Shown piece after piece: positions 13,351 through 30,975 of a stretch of 64,000 nt of DNA (its first letter is position 1; every line of letters starts with the position of its first letter). The position numbers and the translations under genes were made by a program. A model generated the notes under the pieces. That model worked only from the letters and a program-made list of their open reading frames with translations. It was not told where the DNA came from and ran no database searches. Origin of the DNA: Atrina japonica (taxonomy: Eukaryota > Mollusca > Bivalvia > Pterioida > Pinnidae); assembly GCA_030159075.1 (NCBI GenBank), contig BROG01000071.1:676001-740000 (forward strand). The letters are read 5' to 3'.

Positions 13351-14165
13351 AGATTTATAAATCAATGGCAATTTCCATACCGAACTGAACGTGATATATT
13401 ACAATCCTACTTACTATAGACATGAAATGGAAATTGACGAATGTTACAATTCTTATCGTGATATTTCGCATCTAAATAGTAATAACCCTTGATCGTCTGA
13501 ATATGGTGTATGTATTGTATTACCAAAATGTAATACCGGAGCCTTTTCAGCATACGATCAATTCATTTCATAAACAGGGGCAAACTGCTAGTGATACGTT
13601 GTTGTCTCTCAGATATGAGGATTCATGTTGAAGTCAACATTTTGCGAATTCTATGGTCGGTAAAATGACCATCTTTCCAATATAGTAACTATATTAAACT
13701 TTCTCTGATCGAAAACAGTTTTAATTGGTTATACTGATAGTAACGTGAATTTTTAACCTATATATTTGAATTCGACTATTGGGTCCGCGGCGGAATTGAC
13801 CGGGCTGTAGAAGACTTTTAGTCTTTCAATACACCTGATTGCACCTCCGGTTCTTATTTGTATACTGTCTCTTGGACATCCTGCCAATTAATAGTATTGT
13901 ATCTGTGATTTTTGTATCGCCAAGTACCACTGTTTTATTCGTCATTAAGTGGTTTTTTTTTTTTTACTTTTTTCATATTACAGACTGGATATATAGTACT
14001 TACAAATGTACGATATCCAATCGAAAAACAAATCTGTGTATTTGTACTTGAAAATGCATTGGAATGAAATCAAAGTACATTTGATGGAAATAATAAGCAA
14101 GTTTTAATAAATGGTTGTTTGTACATAAGCCGACTTTCCGCACGAATTTTGTAATAATAGCTTAC

Positions 14166-14166
<1 letters not shown>
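13351..14166. other. No recognised feature
   Basis: AT-rich sequence. The 70-codon plus-strand frame near 13839-14051 is hydrophobic, low-complexity and unsupported. Confidence 0.45.

Positions 14167-14251
<85 letters not shown>
14167..14251. repeat. (GT)n microsatellite
   Basis: About 42 GT units, uninterrupted. Confidence 0.97.
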
Positions 14252-14253
<2 letters not shown>

Positions 14254-14735
14254 CTAAACGCACTACTGGAAGTTTTGAATAGAGTTGGAGATAAACGATT
14301 TTCTATAAATATCAATTTCATTTCTGAATACTACCCGTTTTATGAGGTCAATATATGATATTATTAGTTTAACTGAAACATCACGACTTAACTGTCATCT
14401 GTCGTACACAGTGAACTTTGTTATAAACGTAATACAATAAACGACTTATATTTCTTTCACAATGTCAATTGAACTAAAGGTAAACATAAATTATAGTTTC
14501 TAATGTCATTCTCACTGTTTATTTTTCATCTTTCATCTAAGAAATCATTTTACTAAAATACAATATCGATCGTATTCTTTGGTAAATTGGGATTTTCCTT
14601 ATTATAAGTAATGGATTGTTCTATAGAGTACATTGAGATCCGGGGACTAAATGGCTCTCATGTTACAGTATAATGATTTAAACCAAGACATTCCTTTGTG
14701 TTATCAGTTGAGTTCATTTTAACCAATAATACTTA
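14252..14735. other. No recognised feature
   Basis: Non-repetitive AT-rich sequence between the (GT)n tract and the 57-bp array. Confidence 0.45.
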
Positions 14736-14739
14736 GATA

Positions 14740-15965
14740 TTGAAGTTACGGGTACATTGTAACCAGGGTATATATTCTACCAATGATATGTAGCTAATCT
14801 GTTTATTGTTACATTGTAACTAGTATAGCTATACAACCGGTGATACATGGCTAATCTATTTACGGGTACATTGTAACCAGTATATATGTACCATCAGTAA
14901 TACATGGGTATTCTGTTTACGGGTACATTGTAAACTGGGTATACATTCTATCAATAATAATTAGCTATTCTATTTACGGGTTCATTGTAACCAGTATATC
15001 TAAGCTACCAGTAATGCATGGCTATTATATTTACGGGTACATTGTAACCAGGGTATCTCTTCTACCAGTAATGTATGACTATTCTAATTACGGGTACATT
15101 GTAACCAGGGTATGTATTCTACCAGTAGTATACGGCTATTCTATTCACGGGTACATTGTAACCAGGGTATGTATTCTACCAGTAGTATACGGCTATTCTA
15201 TTCACGGGTACATTGTAACCAGGGTATGTATTCTACCAGTAGTATACGGCTATTCTATTCACGGGTACATTGTAACCAGGGTATGTATTCTACCAGTAGT
15301 ATACGGCTATTCTATTCACGGGTACATTGTAACCAGGGTATGTATTCTACCAGTAATACATGGCTATTCTATTCACGGGTACATTGTAACCAGTATATAT
15401 CTTCTACCAGTAACACGTATCTATTCTATTCACTTGTACATTGTAACCAGGGTGGGTATCTCTTCTACCAGTAATGTATGACTATTCTAATTACGGGTAC
15501 ATCGTAACCAGTATATATCTTCTACCAGTAACACGTATCTATTCTATTTACTTGTACATTGTAACCAGGGTGGGTATCTCTTCTACCAGTAATGTATGAC
15601 TATTCTAATTACGGGTACATTGTAACCAGTAACCTACCAGTAACACGTATCTATTCTATTTACTTGTACATTGTAACCAGGGTGGGTATCTCTTCTACCA
15701 GTAATGTATGACTATTCTAATTACGGGTACATCGTAACCAGGGTATGTCTTCTACCAGCAATACATGGTTGTTCATGACTATACATTGTAACCAGTATAT
15801 CTCTTCTACATGTAACTATTCTTTTAATCAGGGTATGTTGTCTACCAACAATACATGGCTATTCTGTTTACGAGTTCAATGTAACCAGGGTGTGTGTTCT
15901 ATAAGAAATACTGGACTATTCTATTCCCGCGTACATTGTAACTAGGGGTATCTCTTCTACATAAT
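14740..15965. repeat. 57-bp tandem array
   Basis: About 21 units of 57 bp containing GGGTACATTGTAACCAGGGT and TTCTACCAGTA. Central units (about 15130-15360) are nearly identical, while flanking units are divergent or truncated. This implies recent amplification in the centre. Because 57 is 19 codons, one plus frame stays open over 15014-15481 and repeats a 19-residue peptide. I see no start context, splice site or family match to call it a gene. Confidence 0.93.
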
Positions 15966-16194
15966 AACTATTGCATAATGTAACATTGAAACTAAAGTTA
16001 TTTTGATAATTAAAAGGATGTTATGAAATATAAAAAACCATAGTAAAAATCAGACGCTTACTGAAGAGAAGTAATTTTATTTCCATTCATGATCCTAAAC
16101 ATCTAGAATCAATACATAGAAATGTTAGATGTAGAAAACTTTTTCTTGTGATGTTAAAGAAAATATGAATATAATATAATCAATATATCATAAG

Positions 16195-16325
16195 GACCAG
16201 CTTGCGACTTTTTAAGTCTGAGAATATTTTTTACTTGACATACTTAGCCAATCAGATTAGTTCATGTTGAGTCGAATTCTCATACTTGAGATAGTCAAGT
16301 CTTATGCAAGTAAGTCTCTGTCTGT
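16195..16325. mobile_element. Foldback MITE, copy A
   Basis: Inverted ends GCTTGCGACTTTTTAAGTCTGAGAATA and ...TACTTGAGATAGTCAAGTCTTATGCAAG surround AGCCAATCAGATTAG. Related copies are at 30083-30214 and 36066-36214, sharing the TAAGTCTGAGAATATT and AATCAGATT blocks in the same order. Confidence 0.6.
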
Positions 16326-18926
16326 ATTGCTTTTACAATAAGCCCTTAACATATACTTCGATTTCGCAATATTTGATCTGTCGCTGTTGAGTTACGGGCG
16401 GTCAGTCCTTGAAATATAATGAAATATTCAAAACTCTGAGTCCAGTAGAATACGACAGATTAGATATAACAACTGTATCAACACAAAGTACAATAAAGAA
16501 CCCTTAACGGGATGGGACCAGGAGTCCGGAAGGAATCAGCGTCCCTTTTTGAAGATAAACAAAAGACTCTTATAACAAAGTAAATGAAAAATACTATATT
16601 CCATTTTCTGCCAACCAAAATCCAGTGAAGCATTAAACCAAATGGTTACATTTAGAGAAGCCCTTTTCACCTGATCAGGGGTTATTTTCAGGGATTATAC
16701 GTTCAACGCAGCAGTCAACATTACATTCATCACAAAACAAACATCACATCAGTACTTCCTCGCACACATCCAGCACGAGACATGAAGCTTTTAACATGTG
16801 ATTGACATGTAATTCTCGCTTCGCTTCGCCGTTGTTTAAGTCTGAGTATATTAATGTGTTTTTTTAAGTTTTTCAATATTCAACGAAACATTAATTACAT
16901 ATATTATAAAATGATTTGCTATTTGTAATACATGTTTGTTTTCTGATGTTTTAACCTTTTCAGCCTATATTTTTCCCATTTCAATGCACTATTTTCTTAG
17001 TATCGGAGTGATAGATTTTAACCAATATGTGAAGTAGTTTGTTTACATTTCACAACTCGAAGACTATAGACTCTATCTCGACCTAGCTACAAAACGCCAG
17101 GTAACAAAACATGACTGGAAAATGTAATAAATAGAATATTTGACAATTGTTTTTGAATAACATGTTTATTACATCGAGTGAGGCAGGAGAATACATATTT
17201 AACACGAGTGCGTATCCCCATATACATATAAGCGATGACAAGGTTTTAATTTTAATATGACGAGATGTTCTAGTATTTATAATAAGCTCAGGATATGTTA
17301 GCTTGAAAGCTAATATCATTGTCTTGTCAGACAATTTCTCTGAGTAATCTTTCAAGTACATTTTCAAAATATAAATTAAATTTTGTGTAATTCATCTTGT
17401 AGAGTGGTTGTGTATGGAATGAAATGGGGTGCGGAAAATATGCCGCATTCGTAAATCAATTCAATTCGATTTCATTGCATTTTATCTAGAGACATGTTTC
17501 ATCAATCTCGTTATATAGCATGCTTGCGAATATGACATTTAACGTTAACATGAAATGAAACATACACATGGCATTAATGGCACTTGATGGAGGGAGAGTG
17601 ACAGGTCTAAACATAACACCAACTATGATGATATTTTAATACATTGACGCCCCTGTAGCCACATTTGAACTCACCCATTTCAGAGAATGGTAAATTCCAC
17701 TATTAAACTTCAGGAATGTAGACAATATTATTTATTGATTCAATGATGAGTCAATGTATGACCACAGGGATTGATAAGTTTCTATTTTAGTCTCTGGGTA
17801 AATTTTTTTAAAAAAAAGAACACTTTGACAACTCGTGATATTTACTTTATCTTTTTTTTAATATTGAATAGAATGTTATTTTAGACCAATGTAAATTGTT
17901 GTGTAGGTTTAAAAGTAAACAGGCTTTTTTACAAGATTGATGTTTTCAGTCATGTACTTTGAAAACTGGCCATGACAAAGATGAAAAATAAATGTAAAAC
18001 AAAATTAATGAAGAAACACTTTAATTAAGATTGTAGAGTGCATTGTACATGTGTCGATGTCATTTCAAATTATTTTCTAATATATTCATTTGTTATTTAT
18101 TATTTTCTGTCTTTAGTATTTACTTACATATCTTGGAATCCTCTCATCCATTGTTTTTAAAGCTCAAGTCGTCACAAAAATGCTCTTCTTATTTTCCTTC
18201 ATAGTAAAATCATTTGATAACTAACAATATTATATTTTTCAAAACTTCCTGAAGGTTCAGAAAATATTGTTGCTTAATCCGGGCACATCAGACGTATAAC
18301 AGTAAAATAATTACACTTTTAATCCGTTTTAGTTAAAAAGAAACTATTTCAATGTAACCACATGGTTTTGATATATCTTCCTTAGTGTGGGGAAATGTAC
18401 TCCATGATTTACTATTTCATTGAAATTACTACATATGTCAGTATCCTATTCCCAATATTGGTTAGTATATTTATCAAACGAGCATAATCACTTTCATTGA
18501 TGATAGCAATGTAATACAAGTAAAATATGGCCAAACTATCAGGTGAATAGTACAGGAAATATATTAACATCATTTCAATAGAGACACGCATCCGTACATT
18601 GCTCGCCTTTCAAATGTTAATTGACTTTTCAAATCGTATTCGTATATTATATACCCTTATGAGAGTTTGTATTCAAAAATGTTATCGCTATTGAAATTTC
18701 GCACATGGATGATTTAATTTCGGCATTCTATAGTTGATGTAAATCACAGCGAGAGTGTCTATTTATGTTGAACGTTTAGGTCTACCCTGAATCAATCGCA
18801 GTCAAAATGATTCTCGATATCTATTTTAGATACCCAACTAATAATCATATGTCCGAAAATTGAACATACATACAAAGGGGTTGAGAAAGATGTTGATATG
18901 GACCTATATTTACCTGATAGTGCTTT

Positions 18927-18930
<4 letters not shown>
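16326..18930. other. Long AT-rich stretch without a recognised gene
   Basis: No exon, RNA gene or strong repeat was recognised. The 94-codon minus-strand frame at 17083-17367 has no recognisable domain or splice context. Confidence 0.5.
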
Positions 18931-19000
<70 letters not shown>

Positions 19001-19013
19001 TATATATATAGAG

Positions 19014-19051
<38 letters not shown>
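18931..19051. repeat. Compound (AT)n-(GA)n microsatellite
   Basis: AT tract to about 19010, then about 17 GA units. Confidence 0.96.
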
Positions 19052-19055
<4 letters not shown>

Positions 19056-19165
19056 GTTATTTAAAAAACTATCGGAATTCCATATTCCTTTGACCTGTGT
19101 CCGTCCTCTTTATATGCAGCTTTGACCTTTGACTTGACATTGAGATATATCGACGACATCTTTTA
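19050..19165. repeat. Dispersed repeat flanking a microsatellite, copy B
   Basis: Aligns with 13253-13350 through CGGTTA, CTATCGGAATTC, ATTCCTTTGACC and ATATGCAGCTTTGAC...TTGAGAT. It has the same orientation and the same position beside a dinucleotide tract. Confidence 0.5.
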
Positions 19166-19429
19166 TATTTCTTTAATGAATTTATAATATTTTGAACATT
19201 CTTGGCAATTCCTGTACCTAGTGTATGTATCTACACCAAATATTTGAGCCTACATTAAAAAAAGATAATTATGCCTGTAAGGCCGTCAGTAGCTATCCGA
19301 ATAATGTGAAAATCATGAATCTTTCAAGTTAATATTTCATCTTGTGTCACAGTAGGCGTGAGATGTTGAACATTCGTCATTGCATTGACGCCTGAGTCCA
19401 CACCTTGGCCATTGTCTCGCATGGATGAC

Positions 19430-21720
19430 ATCTTCGTCAATATCTTGCCCAATTTTTCAGCTAAATTACATTTCAGTCACTGGTTTGTCCAAAATTTTAC
19501 CTTAGATTAACTATATTTGTCCATATTTTGTCCAACATCTCCGTCCATTCCTTGTCCAAAAGTTTACTACAATACATCTCTGTCCATATTTTGTCCAATA
19601 TTTCACTACATTACATCTCCGTCCAATAGTTCAGTATAACATCACTGTCCATATCTTGTCTAATGTTTTGTCTACATTACATCTACGTCAATGCACTATC
19701 CATTAATTCCTTGTCCAATATTTCACTACATAACATCTCCGTCCATCCCTGTCTATATCTTGGCAATGGTTCGCCTACACCACATCTCAATACACTCCTT
19801 GTCCAAGATTTCACTATATTACATCACCGTCCATTCCTTGTCCAAAATATCACTATATAATATCTCCGTCCAATCCTTGTCCAATGGTTCGCATACAATA
19901 CATCTACACTGTCCAATATTTCACTACATTACATCTCCATTAATTCCTTGTCCAATATTTCACTACATCACATCTCCGTCCATTCCTTGTCAAATATTTC
20001 ACTACATTTTTCATCTCCGTCCATTCCTTGTCCAATATTTCACTATATTACATCTACGTCCATTCCATGTCCAGTATTTCACTATATTACATATCCATTC
20101 ATTCCTTGTCCAGTATTTCACATATCTTGTCTAATGTTTCGCCTACACCACTACATTACATCCCCGTCCATTCCTTTCTAATATTTCACTATATAACATC
20201 TCCGTACATTAATTGTCTAATATTTCACTACATAACATCTCTGTCAATATCTTGTCCAATGTTTCGCATACAATACATCTACGTCAATACACTGTCCAGT
20301 ATTTCACTACATTACATCTCCATCCATTCTTTGTCCAATATTTCACTATATTACATCTCCGTTCATTCCTTGTCCAATATTTCACTATATAACATCTCCG
20401 TCCATTCCTTGTCCAATGTTTCGCATACCACACATCTACGTCAATATACTGTCCAATATTTCACTACTTTACATCTCCATCCATTCCTTGTCCAATATTT
20501 CTGTACATTACATCTCCGTCCATTCCCTGTCCAATATTTCACTACATTACATCTACGTTCCTTCCTTGTCCAGTATTTTACTACATCTCTGTCCATATCT
20601 AGTCCAATATTTCGCCTACATTAAATCTACGTTAATACACTGACCAATATTTCAATACATACACCTCCGTCCATTCCTTGTCAAATATTTCACTATATTA
20701 CATATCCGTTAATTTCCTTGCCCATATCTTGTTCAATGTTTGCCTTCACCACATCTCCATATATTCCTTGCCCAATATTTCACTACATTACATCTCCGTC
20801 CATTCCTTGTCCAGTATTCCACTACATCTCTGTCCATATCTTGTCCAAAGTTTCTCCTACATCACATCTCCGTACATTACTTGTCCAATATTTCACTTCA
20901 TTACATCTCCGTCCTTTCCCTGTCATGTATTTCACTTCATTTCTGTCCATATCATGTCCAATGTTTCGCCTACATTACGCTGACTACATTACATATCCGT
21001 CCATTTCGTGTCCAATATTTTACTATATTACATATCCGTCCATTTTTTTGTCCAATATTTCAATATATTACATCTCCGTCCATTCCTTGTCCAATATTTC
21101 ACTATATTACATAATCGTCCATTCCTTGCCCAATATTTCACTACATTACATCTCCGTCCATTCCTTGTCCAGTATTCCACTACATCTCTGTCCATATCTT
21201 GTCCAATGTTTCGCCTACACCACATCTCAATACATTCCTTGCCCAATAATTCACTACATTACATCTCCGTCCATTCCTTTTCCAATATTCCACTACATCT
21301 CTGTCCATATCTAGTGTAATGTTTCACCTACACCACATCTCTGTACATTCTTTGTCCAATTTTTCATTACATTACATTTCAGTCCATTCCTTGTTCAATA
21401 TTTCAATACAAAAGTTTCTCCTACATTACATTGCCGTCCTTACCCTTTCGGTATGTCAGCTACATAACATTTCTGTTCATATCTTGCCCAATGTTCAACA
21501 TACATTACATCTCTATTCATAGAATTAACATTTAACATTTCACATATATCACATCTCCAATATGCCAACTTATATTACATCTCCGTACATATATTGTCTA
21601 ATATGTCACCTACATTACATCTCCGTACATATAATTGTTCAATATATCACCTACATTACGTCTCCTTCCTAATATTGTCCAATATTTCACCTACATTACG
21701 TCACCATACATATGACATTT
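19430..21720. repeat. 39-bp tandem array
   Basis: About 55 units of roughly 39 bp built from CCGTCCATTCCTTGTCC, AATATTTCACTACATTACATC and variants (GGTTCGCATACAATACATC). Both ends are degenerate. The period is 13 codons, so overlapping plus frames stay open and encode a repetitive Ser/His/Ile-rich peptide in all three frames. This is the signature of a satellite rather than a gene. Confidence 0.93.
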
Positions 21721-21925
21721 TCTACCTTTAAGTTATTAATACAATTTTCACTGAAAAAAGTGGCATGGAATTCCAGCACATGTGTCAATCCACATTTTAC
21801 TTTAGACTATGAAAGCATTACCTACACAGAATTCACTGTGCGGACATTATTGTCAGGGGAGGAAAATGGCTAAAGTTATGTTTATCCATAATTTGATCTA
21901 AATGTTTATGGAAAATGTATAAATA

Positions 21926-22055
21926 ATATTATCATGTTTCCACTTTTTGATTTACCAGGGGTTTTACCAAAAAGTGGAAACATGATAATTAAAAATCATG
22001 TTTCCACTTTTTGGTAAAACCCCTGGTAAATCAAAAAGTGGAAACATGATAATAT
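21926..22055. mobile_element. Perfect 130-bp foldback element
   Basis: Two 61-bp arms (21926-21986 and 21995-22055) are exact reverse complements around the 8-base loop AATTAAAA. Each arm is itself bounded by CATGTTTCCACTTTTT and AAAAAGTGGAAACATG, so the structure is a palindrome of palindromes. A damaged relative lies at 54908-55003 and a weaker one near 36865-36930. Perfect arms suggest recent insertion or gene conversion. Confidence 0.85.
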
Positions 22056-22059
22056 GAAC

Positions 22060-22205
22060 ACTACCAAAGTTATAGTTTTACAAAAGGCCAAGACGACCGT
22101 TTCTGTCAATAAGTCTTCATTAGTTGAGCTCGAATTTGATATAAATGTATATTTCGTAACGAAAAGTGGTATCACACAGGGCCAAATAATAAATCTATCT
22201 AATTT
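22060..22205 (-). mobile_element. Dispersed hammerhead-bearing element, copy 2
   Basis: Aligns with copies at 7790-7975 and 45020-45190 (ACCAAAGTTAT, CCGTTTCTGTCAATAAG, AGTTGAGCTCGAATTTG, AGTGGTATCACACAGGGCCA). It begins immediately after the foldback and about 340 bp beyond the end of the 39-bp array. Confidence 0.62.
22085..22129 (-). ncRNA. Decayed hammerhead-like motif
   Basis: Same layout as the copy at 7814-7859 but mutated: the core reads CTAATGA instead of CTGATGA, the stem II halves (GAC/GAC) no longer pair, and stem I is interrupted. GAAA, the near-palindromic ACGGTCGT and the following C remain. It is presumably inactive. Confidence 0.4.
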
Positions 22206-22329
22206 GATATTATAAATGACAAAGTTTATAAACGTGTAGAAGCCGGATTTATTTCATAATCGATAAGTGGAAATTGTAAATAAATGAAAATTAAATATTG
22301 ACATAGAGAATACAGTTAAAAAATCTTAC

Positions 22330-22386
22330 CTGACCATTTCTATCTGTGAAGAAATTTATCTCTGGTTTCTTTATGATTAAATCCAT
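22330..22386 (-). CDS. Candidate first coding exon (19 codons)
   Basis: An ATG at 22386 opens MDLIIKKPEINFFTDRNGQ, followed by a consensus donor (CAG|GTAAGA, boundary 22330/22329). It ends in phase 0, matching the phase 0 acceptor of the large exon at 11277, which would give ...DRNGQ|VTGITEM. An intron of about 11 kb would separate them. The link is inference: the exon is short and phase agreement alone has a one-in-three chance of being accidental. Confidence 0.35.
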
Positions 22387-22389
22387 TTT

Positions 22390-24355
<1,966 letters not shown>

Positions 24356-24519
24356 TTGTGTTCAAAATCGTTTTCATCCATCTTTGGAATCATCAGGGAG
24401 TTAATTAACAAACTGTGATAATATATGAAATGAAACTTTAGATTTATTACATTTCCGCCATTTTGAACTTTTTTGAATATATTACGCTGCGCACGACTAA
24501 ATTACTCTCCTTTATTATA

Positions 24520-24521
24520 TT

Positions 24522-24602
<81 letters not shown>
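24520..24602. repeat. (AT)n microsatellite
   Basis: Interrupted AT tract. Confidence 0.95.
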
Positions 24603-24603
<1 letters not shown>

Positions 24604-24702
24604 AACAATGCGCTATAACCAACAACACTATATATGATATGGTGTCAGATCTAAGCAAATAGAAACAAGCGAATTATATAAAGCGCTAGATTTTAATGTT
24701 CA

Positions 24703-24970
24703 CATATCAAATATCTCAGATACCAAAGTATAAATCTTTAGGATGTCCAGGATACAGATACATATCCGGCAAAAATGGACAAACACGAGCCTCTGGAAAC
24801 CAAGAGGTGGGATCAGGTGCCATGGAGGAGTAAGCATCCTCTGTCGACCGTTCACCTCCACCGTGAATCCAAATGAAATACCTGAGTAACGAATCCTCGT
24901 CACAATTGGTACAGACGACTCAACAACCGCCAACGAAGAGCAACTCAACAATTCACCCAATGAAACAGAG
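24703..24970 (-). repeat. Retroelement 3' tail, copy 2
   Basis: Near-complete tail matching 205-492 and 50265-50470: AAATATCTCAGATACCAAAG at the 3' end, then blocks around CAGGTGCCATGGAGGA, AATCCTCGTCACAATTGG and CAACAACCGCCAACGA. It is in the minus orientation and 5'-truncated. Confidence 0.75.
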
Positions 24971-26477
<1,507 letters not shown>

Positions 26478-26548
<71 letters not shown>

Positions 26549-26549
26549 T

Positions 26550-26596
<47 letters not shown>
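26478..26596. repeat. Compound (CT)n-(CA)n-(TA)n microsatellite
   Basis: About 32 CT units, then CACACATACACACACACA, then about 17 TA units. Confidence 0.97.
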
Positions 26597-26599
<3 letters not shown>

Positions 26600-26870
26600 A
26601 TCATTATTATTAATTTCTACTGACCGCTTAACCCAATGTTTTTCCGATCGGGTACACGACTATTCAGTCACTTTTTTTAGAATGCAGTTGCATACCCAGA
26701 TATTATTCAAAGTGGTCGGTGCAAGGATATATAATACATATAAAGGTGCATAATTAATATAATATGGGCATAATTCGATCAAGAACCAAGTCTAGTAGAT
26801 TCGGTAATATGCTCCCCGATATCATTTCAATGTTTTGTTTTTACTGAATTAAGCCAAATCCAAATGGGTT
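26597..26870 (+). repeat. Microsatellite-anchored dispersed repeat, copy A
   Basis: Shares AATGTTTTTCCGATCGGGTAC, GGTCGGTGCAAGGA, TAGATTCGGTAATATGCTCCCC and following blocks with 30674-30975. Each copy starts directly at the end of a TA tract, suggesting that the TA tract is a terminus or target of the element. Confidence 0.55.
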
Positions 26871-27239
26871 TGTAACCCCAGTACACTAAATGGATTAAGA
26901 AATGTAGCGTTTTATTCATTACATGTTTAATATAAAATATGTACATACAGTTTTTTCCTTTTTCATTTTCTAGTGTAAATGGTGGTATCGTCTTAGTTTA
27001 ACTTTAGTCTTAGAATAAGTTTAACATTAACGGCATGAAAGACAAAATTATCTTAATTATTATGCTAAAAACAATTCAATATATTATATATCTCTCAAAT
27101 ATAAAATACAAACTACACCCGCAGGATTTAGCAAACCAAGGGACAATTGTTGTATAAACACGTATCTAACGAGGATAGGCTGTGGAACAAATCTGTTACA
27201 CGATCATTTTTATTTCAAAATATTTCAAAAATGTAAAAT

Positions 27240-27454
<215 letters not shown>

Positions 27455-27483
27455 AATGTAAGAGTTCTTTGGCACAGCGTAAA

Positions 27484-27614
27484 AATATTTAGAAATAAAC
27501 TTTTGAAAACATCACATATACGTAAATTTGCTTTATTCCGTGAGCGCTTTCGCCTTACGGCTCATCAGACAGAATATAATGGTAGCTAAGTTATTGTCTA
27601 TTATGACGTCAGGC
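27484..27614 (-). repeat. Terminal repeat, downstream copy
   Basis: Reverse complement of 28059-28189 with two differences in 131 bp. It is in sense orientation for the hammerhead relative to the GIY-YIG frame. Immediately beyond its inner end a 13-bp unit, TATGACGTCAGGC, is duplicated (27602-27627). Confidence 0.88.
27534..27576 (-). ncRNA. Type I hammerhead ribozyme (sense to the element)
   Basis: On the minus strand: stem I TATTCTGT pairs with ACGGAATA with one U-G wobble. Then come core CTGATGA, stem II GCC/GGC capped by the GTAA tetraloop, GAA, the self-complementary AGCGCT as stem III, and C (27542) as the expected cleavage base. All invariant core positions are present. Such a short palindromic stem III is typical of hammerheads that work best as dimers. 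Confidence 0.82.
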
Positions 27615-27710
27615 TATGACGTCAGGCTATTACACATCGTATAATGCAGTATTGTTCTAGCATTGTTATATTTAGATACCTGCAGGTTTTGTTGCGTAAA
27701 AATGTGTGAG

Positions 27711-28058
27711 TTATTTTCTATTCAGAGAAGGTTTTAAGAGTTCAATAAAATAATCTTCTTTTGCTCTGCGAAAATTTTCGTCACTGTTTTTTATTTTATA
27801 AAAGGGAAATATTTTAAACTTCCCCTTTCCACACTCGTCGAAATGTTTAGAGCACGGTGTGTTCCTGATGGAGGGGTCCTTAATTTGTTGTTTGTGTACC
27901 CGTACTCTGTCTATTAATCTACCAGTCTGTCCAATATAAAAATCATTGCACGTTGGACATGTTGCTCAGTAGATTAAGTTGTTTGATTTGCAGTTCATGT
28001 GATCATTCGTCCGTAAAATCCGACCAGATTTTAATATTATCATGCTTCCTTCTTCCTT

Positions 28059-28064
<6 letters not shown>
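27711..28064 (-). pseudogene. GIY-YIG endonuclease domain, stop-interrupted
   Basis: About 117 codons on the minus strand reading KEEGSMIILKSGR, NNLIY, CPTCNDFYIGQTGRLIDR, HFDECGKGKFKIF and ELLKPSLNRK before the stop at 27713-27711. The NLIY...YIGQTGR spacing and the arginine/histidine after it match the GIY-YIG nuclease fold found at the C-terminus of Penelope-like reverse transcriptases. One TGA (27968-27966), right after NNLIY, interrupts an otherwise open frame. The codon before SGKEEG runs into the terminal repeat, so no N-terminal reverse transcriptase remains. Confidence 0.8.
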
Positions 28065-29500
<1,436 letters not shown>

Positions 29501-29507
29501 GTTGTTG

Positions 29508-29562
29508 ATGCTGATTGTGGTAGTGTCCTTGATGACGACGATGAAGATGATGATGATGATGA

Positions 29563-29607
<45 letters not shown>

Positions 29608-29608
29608 A

Positions 29609-29680
<72 letters not shown>

Positions 29681-29790
29681 TGGAGTTACTGATTAACACG
29701 ACGACCATGATGATGATGATGATTATTATTATTACTATAATTATTATCATCACTATTATTATTATTATCATTATTATTATCATTATTATA
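29508..29790. repeat. (GAT)n / (ATT)n trinucleotide repeat
   Basis: Near-continuous GAT units to 29680, a 26-bp break, then ATG/ATT/ATC units to 29790. Apparent poly-Ser, poly-Ile and poly-Met frames are by-products. Confidence 0.96.
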
Positions 29791-30082
29791 GCATTTTTTA
29801 TTTTCTTTGAGTTTCATAAAATTTTAAACATTTTGCACAGAATATTTCGTAAATTTATTTCACCATAACATGGAGATTCTCTAACATGTGATTTATCTAA
29901 CTGAATTCTTACTTTACAAAGTTAAAAAAGAAACCAGATTTAGTGAAATTAGGTAACATAAATTAACATATTGATTGCAATTGTCTTTTGTGTATTATTC
30001 ATGATAGTAATGTATCGATGCATTAGTGCACACACAATGTTTGATTTACTTTTTGTTACTAGTTTAACCCATGGTTAACGTA

Positions 30083-30214
30083 TGGGCCTGAGTACAAGAA
30101 TACTTAAGAATTTACTCAAGTCTCAGAATATTGTCACGTTTGCCAGTCAGATATCAGAATTAGCTAAAGTTGAGTAAAAATGTAATTCTCAAGTTTTATC
30201 GTGCCAGACCCAGA
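30083..30214. mobile_element. Foldback MITE, copy B
   Basis: TGGGCCTGAGTACAAGAATACTTAAGAATTTACTC at the left folds with ATTCTCAAGTTTTATCGTGCCAGACCC at the right. The centre contains CCAGTCAGATATCAGAATTAG. Related to the 16195 and 36066 copies. Confidence 0.55.

Positions 30215-30975
<761 letters not shown>

Noticed and set aside
15970..16020. A fourth copy of the hammerhead-bearing element at the end of the 57-bp array (ACTAAAGTTAT)
   Set aside because: Similarity is limited to about 11 bases and no downstream block follows.
19663..21522. Up to 198-codon Ser/His/Ile-rich plus frames, as a possible gene family
   Set aside because: They are readings of the 39-bp array in all three frames, with no initiation or splice evidence.
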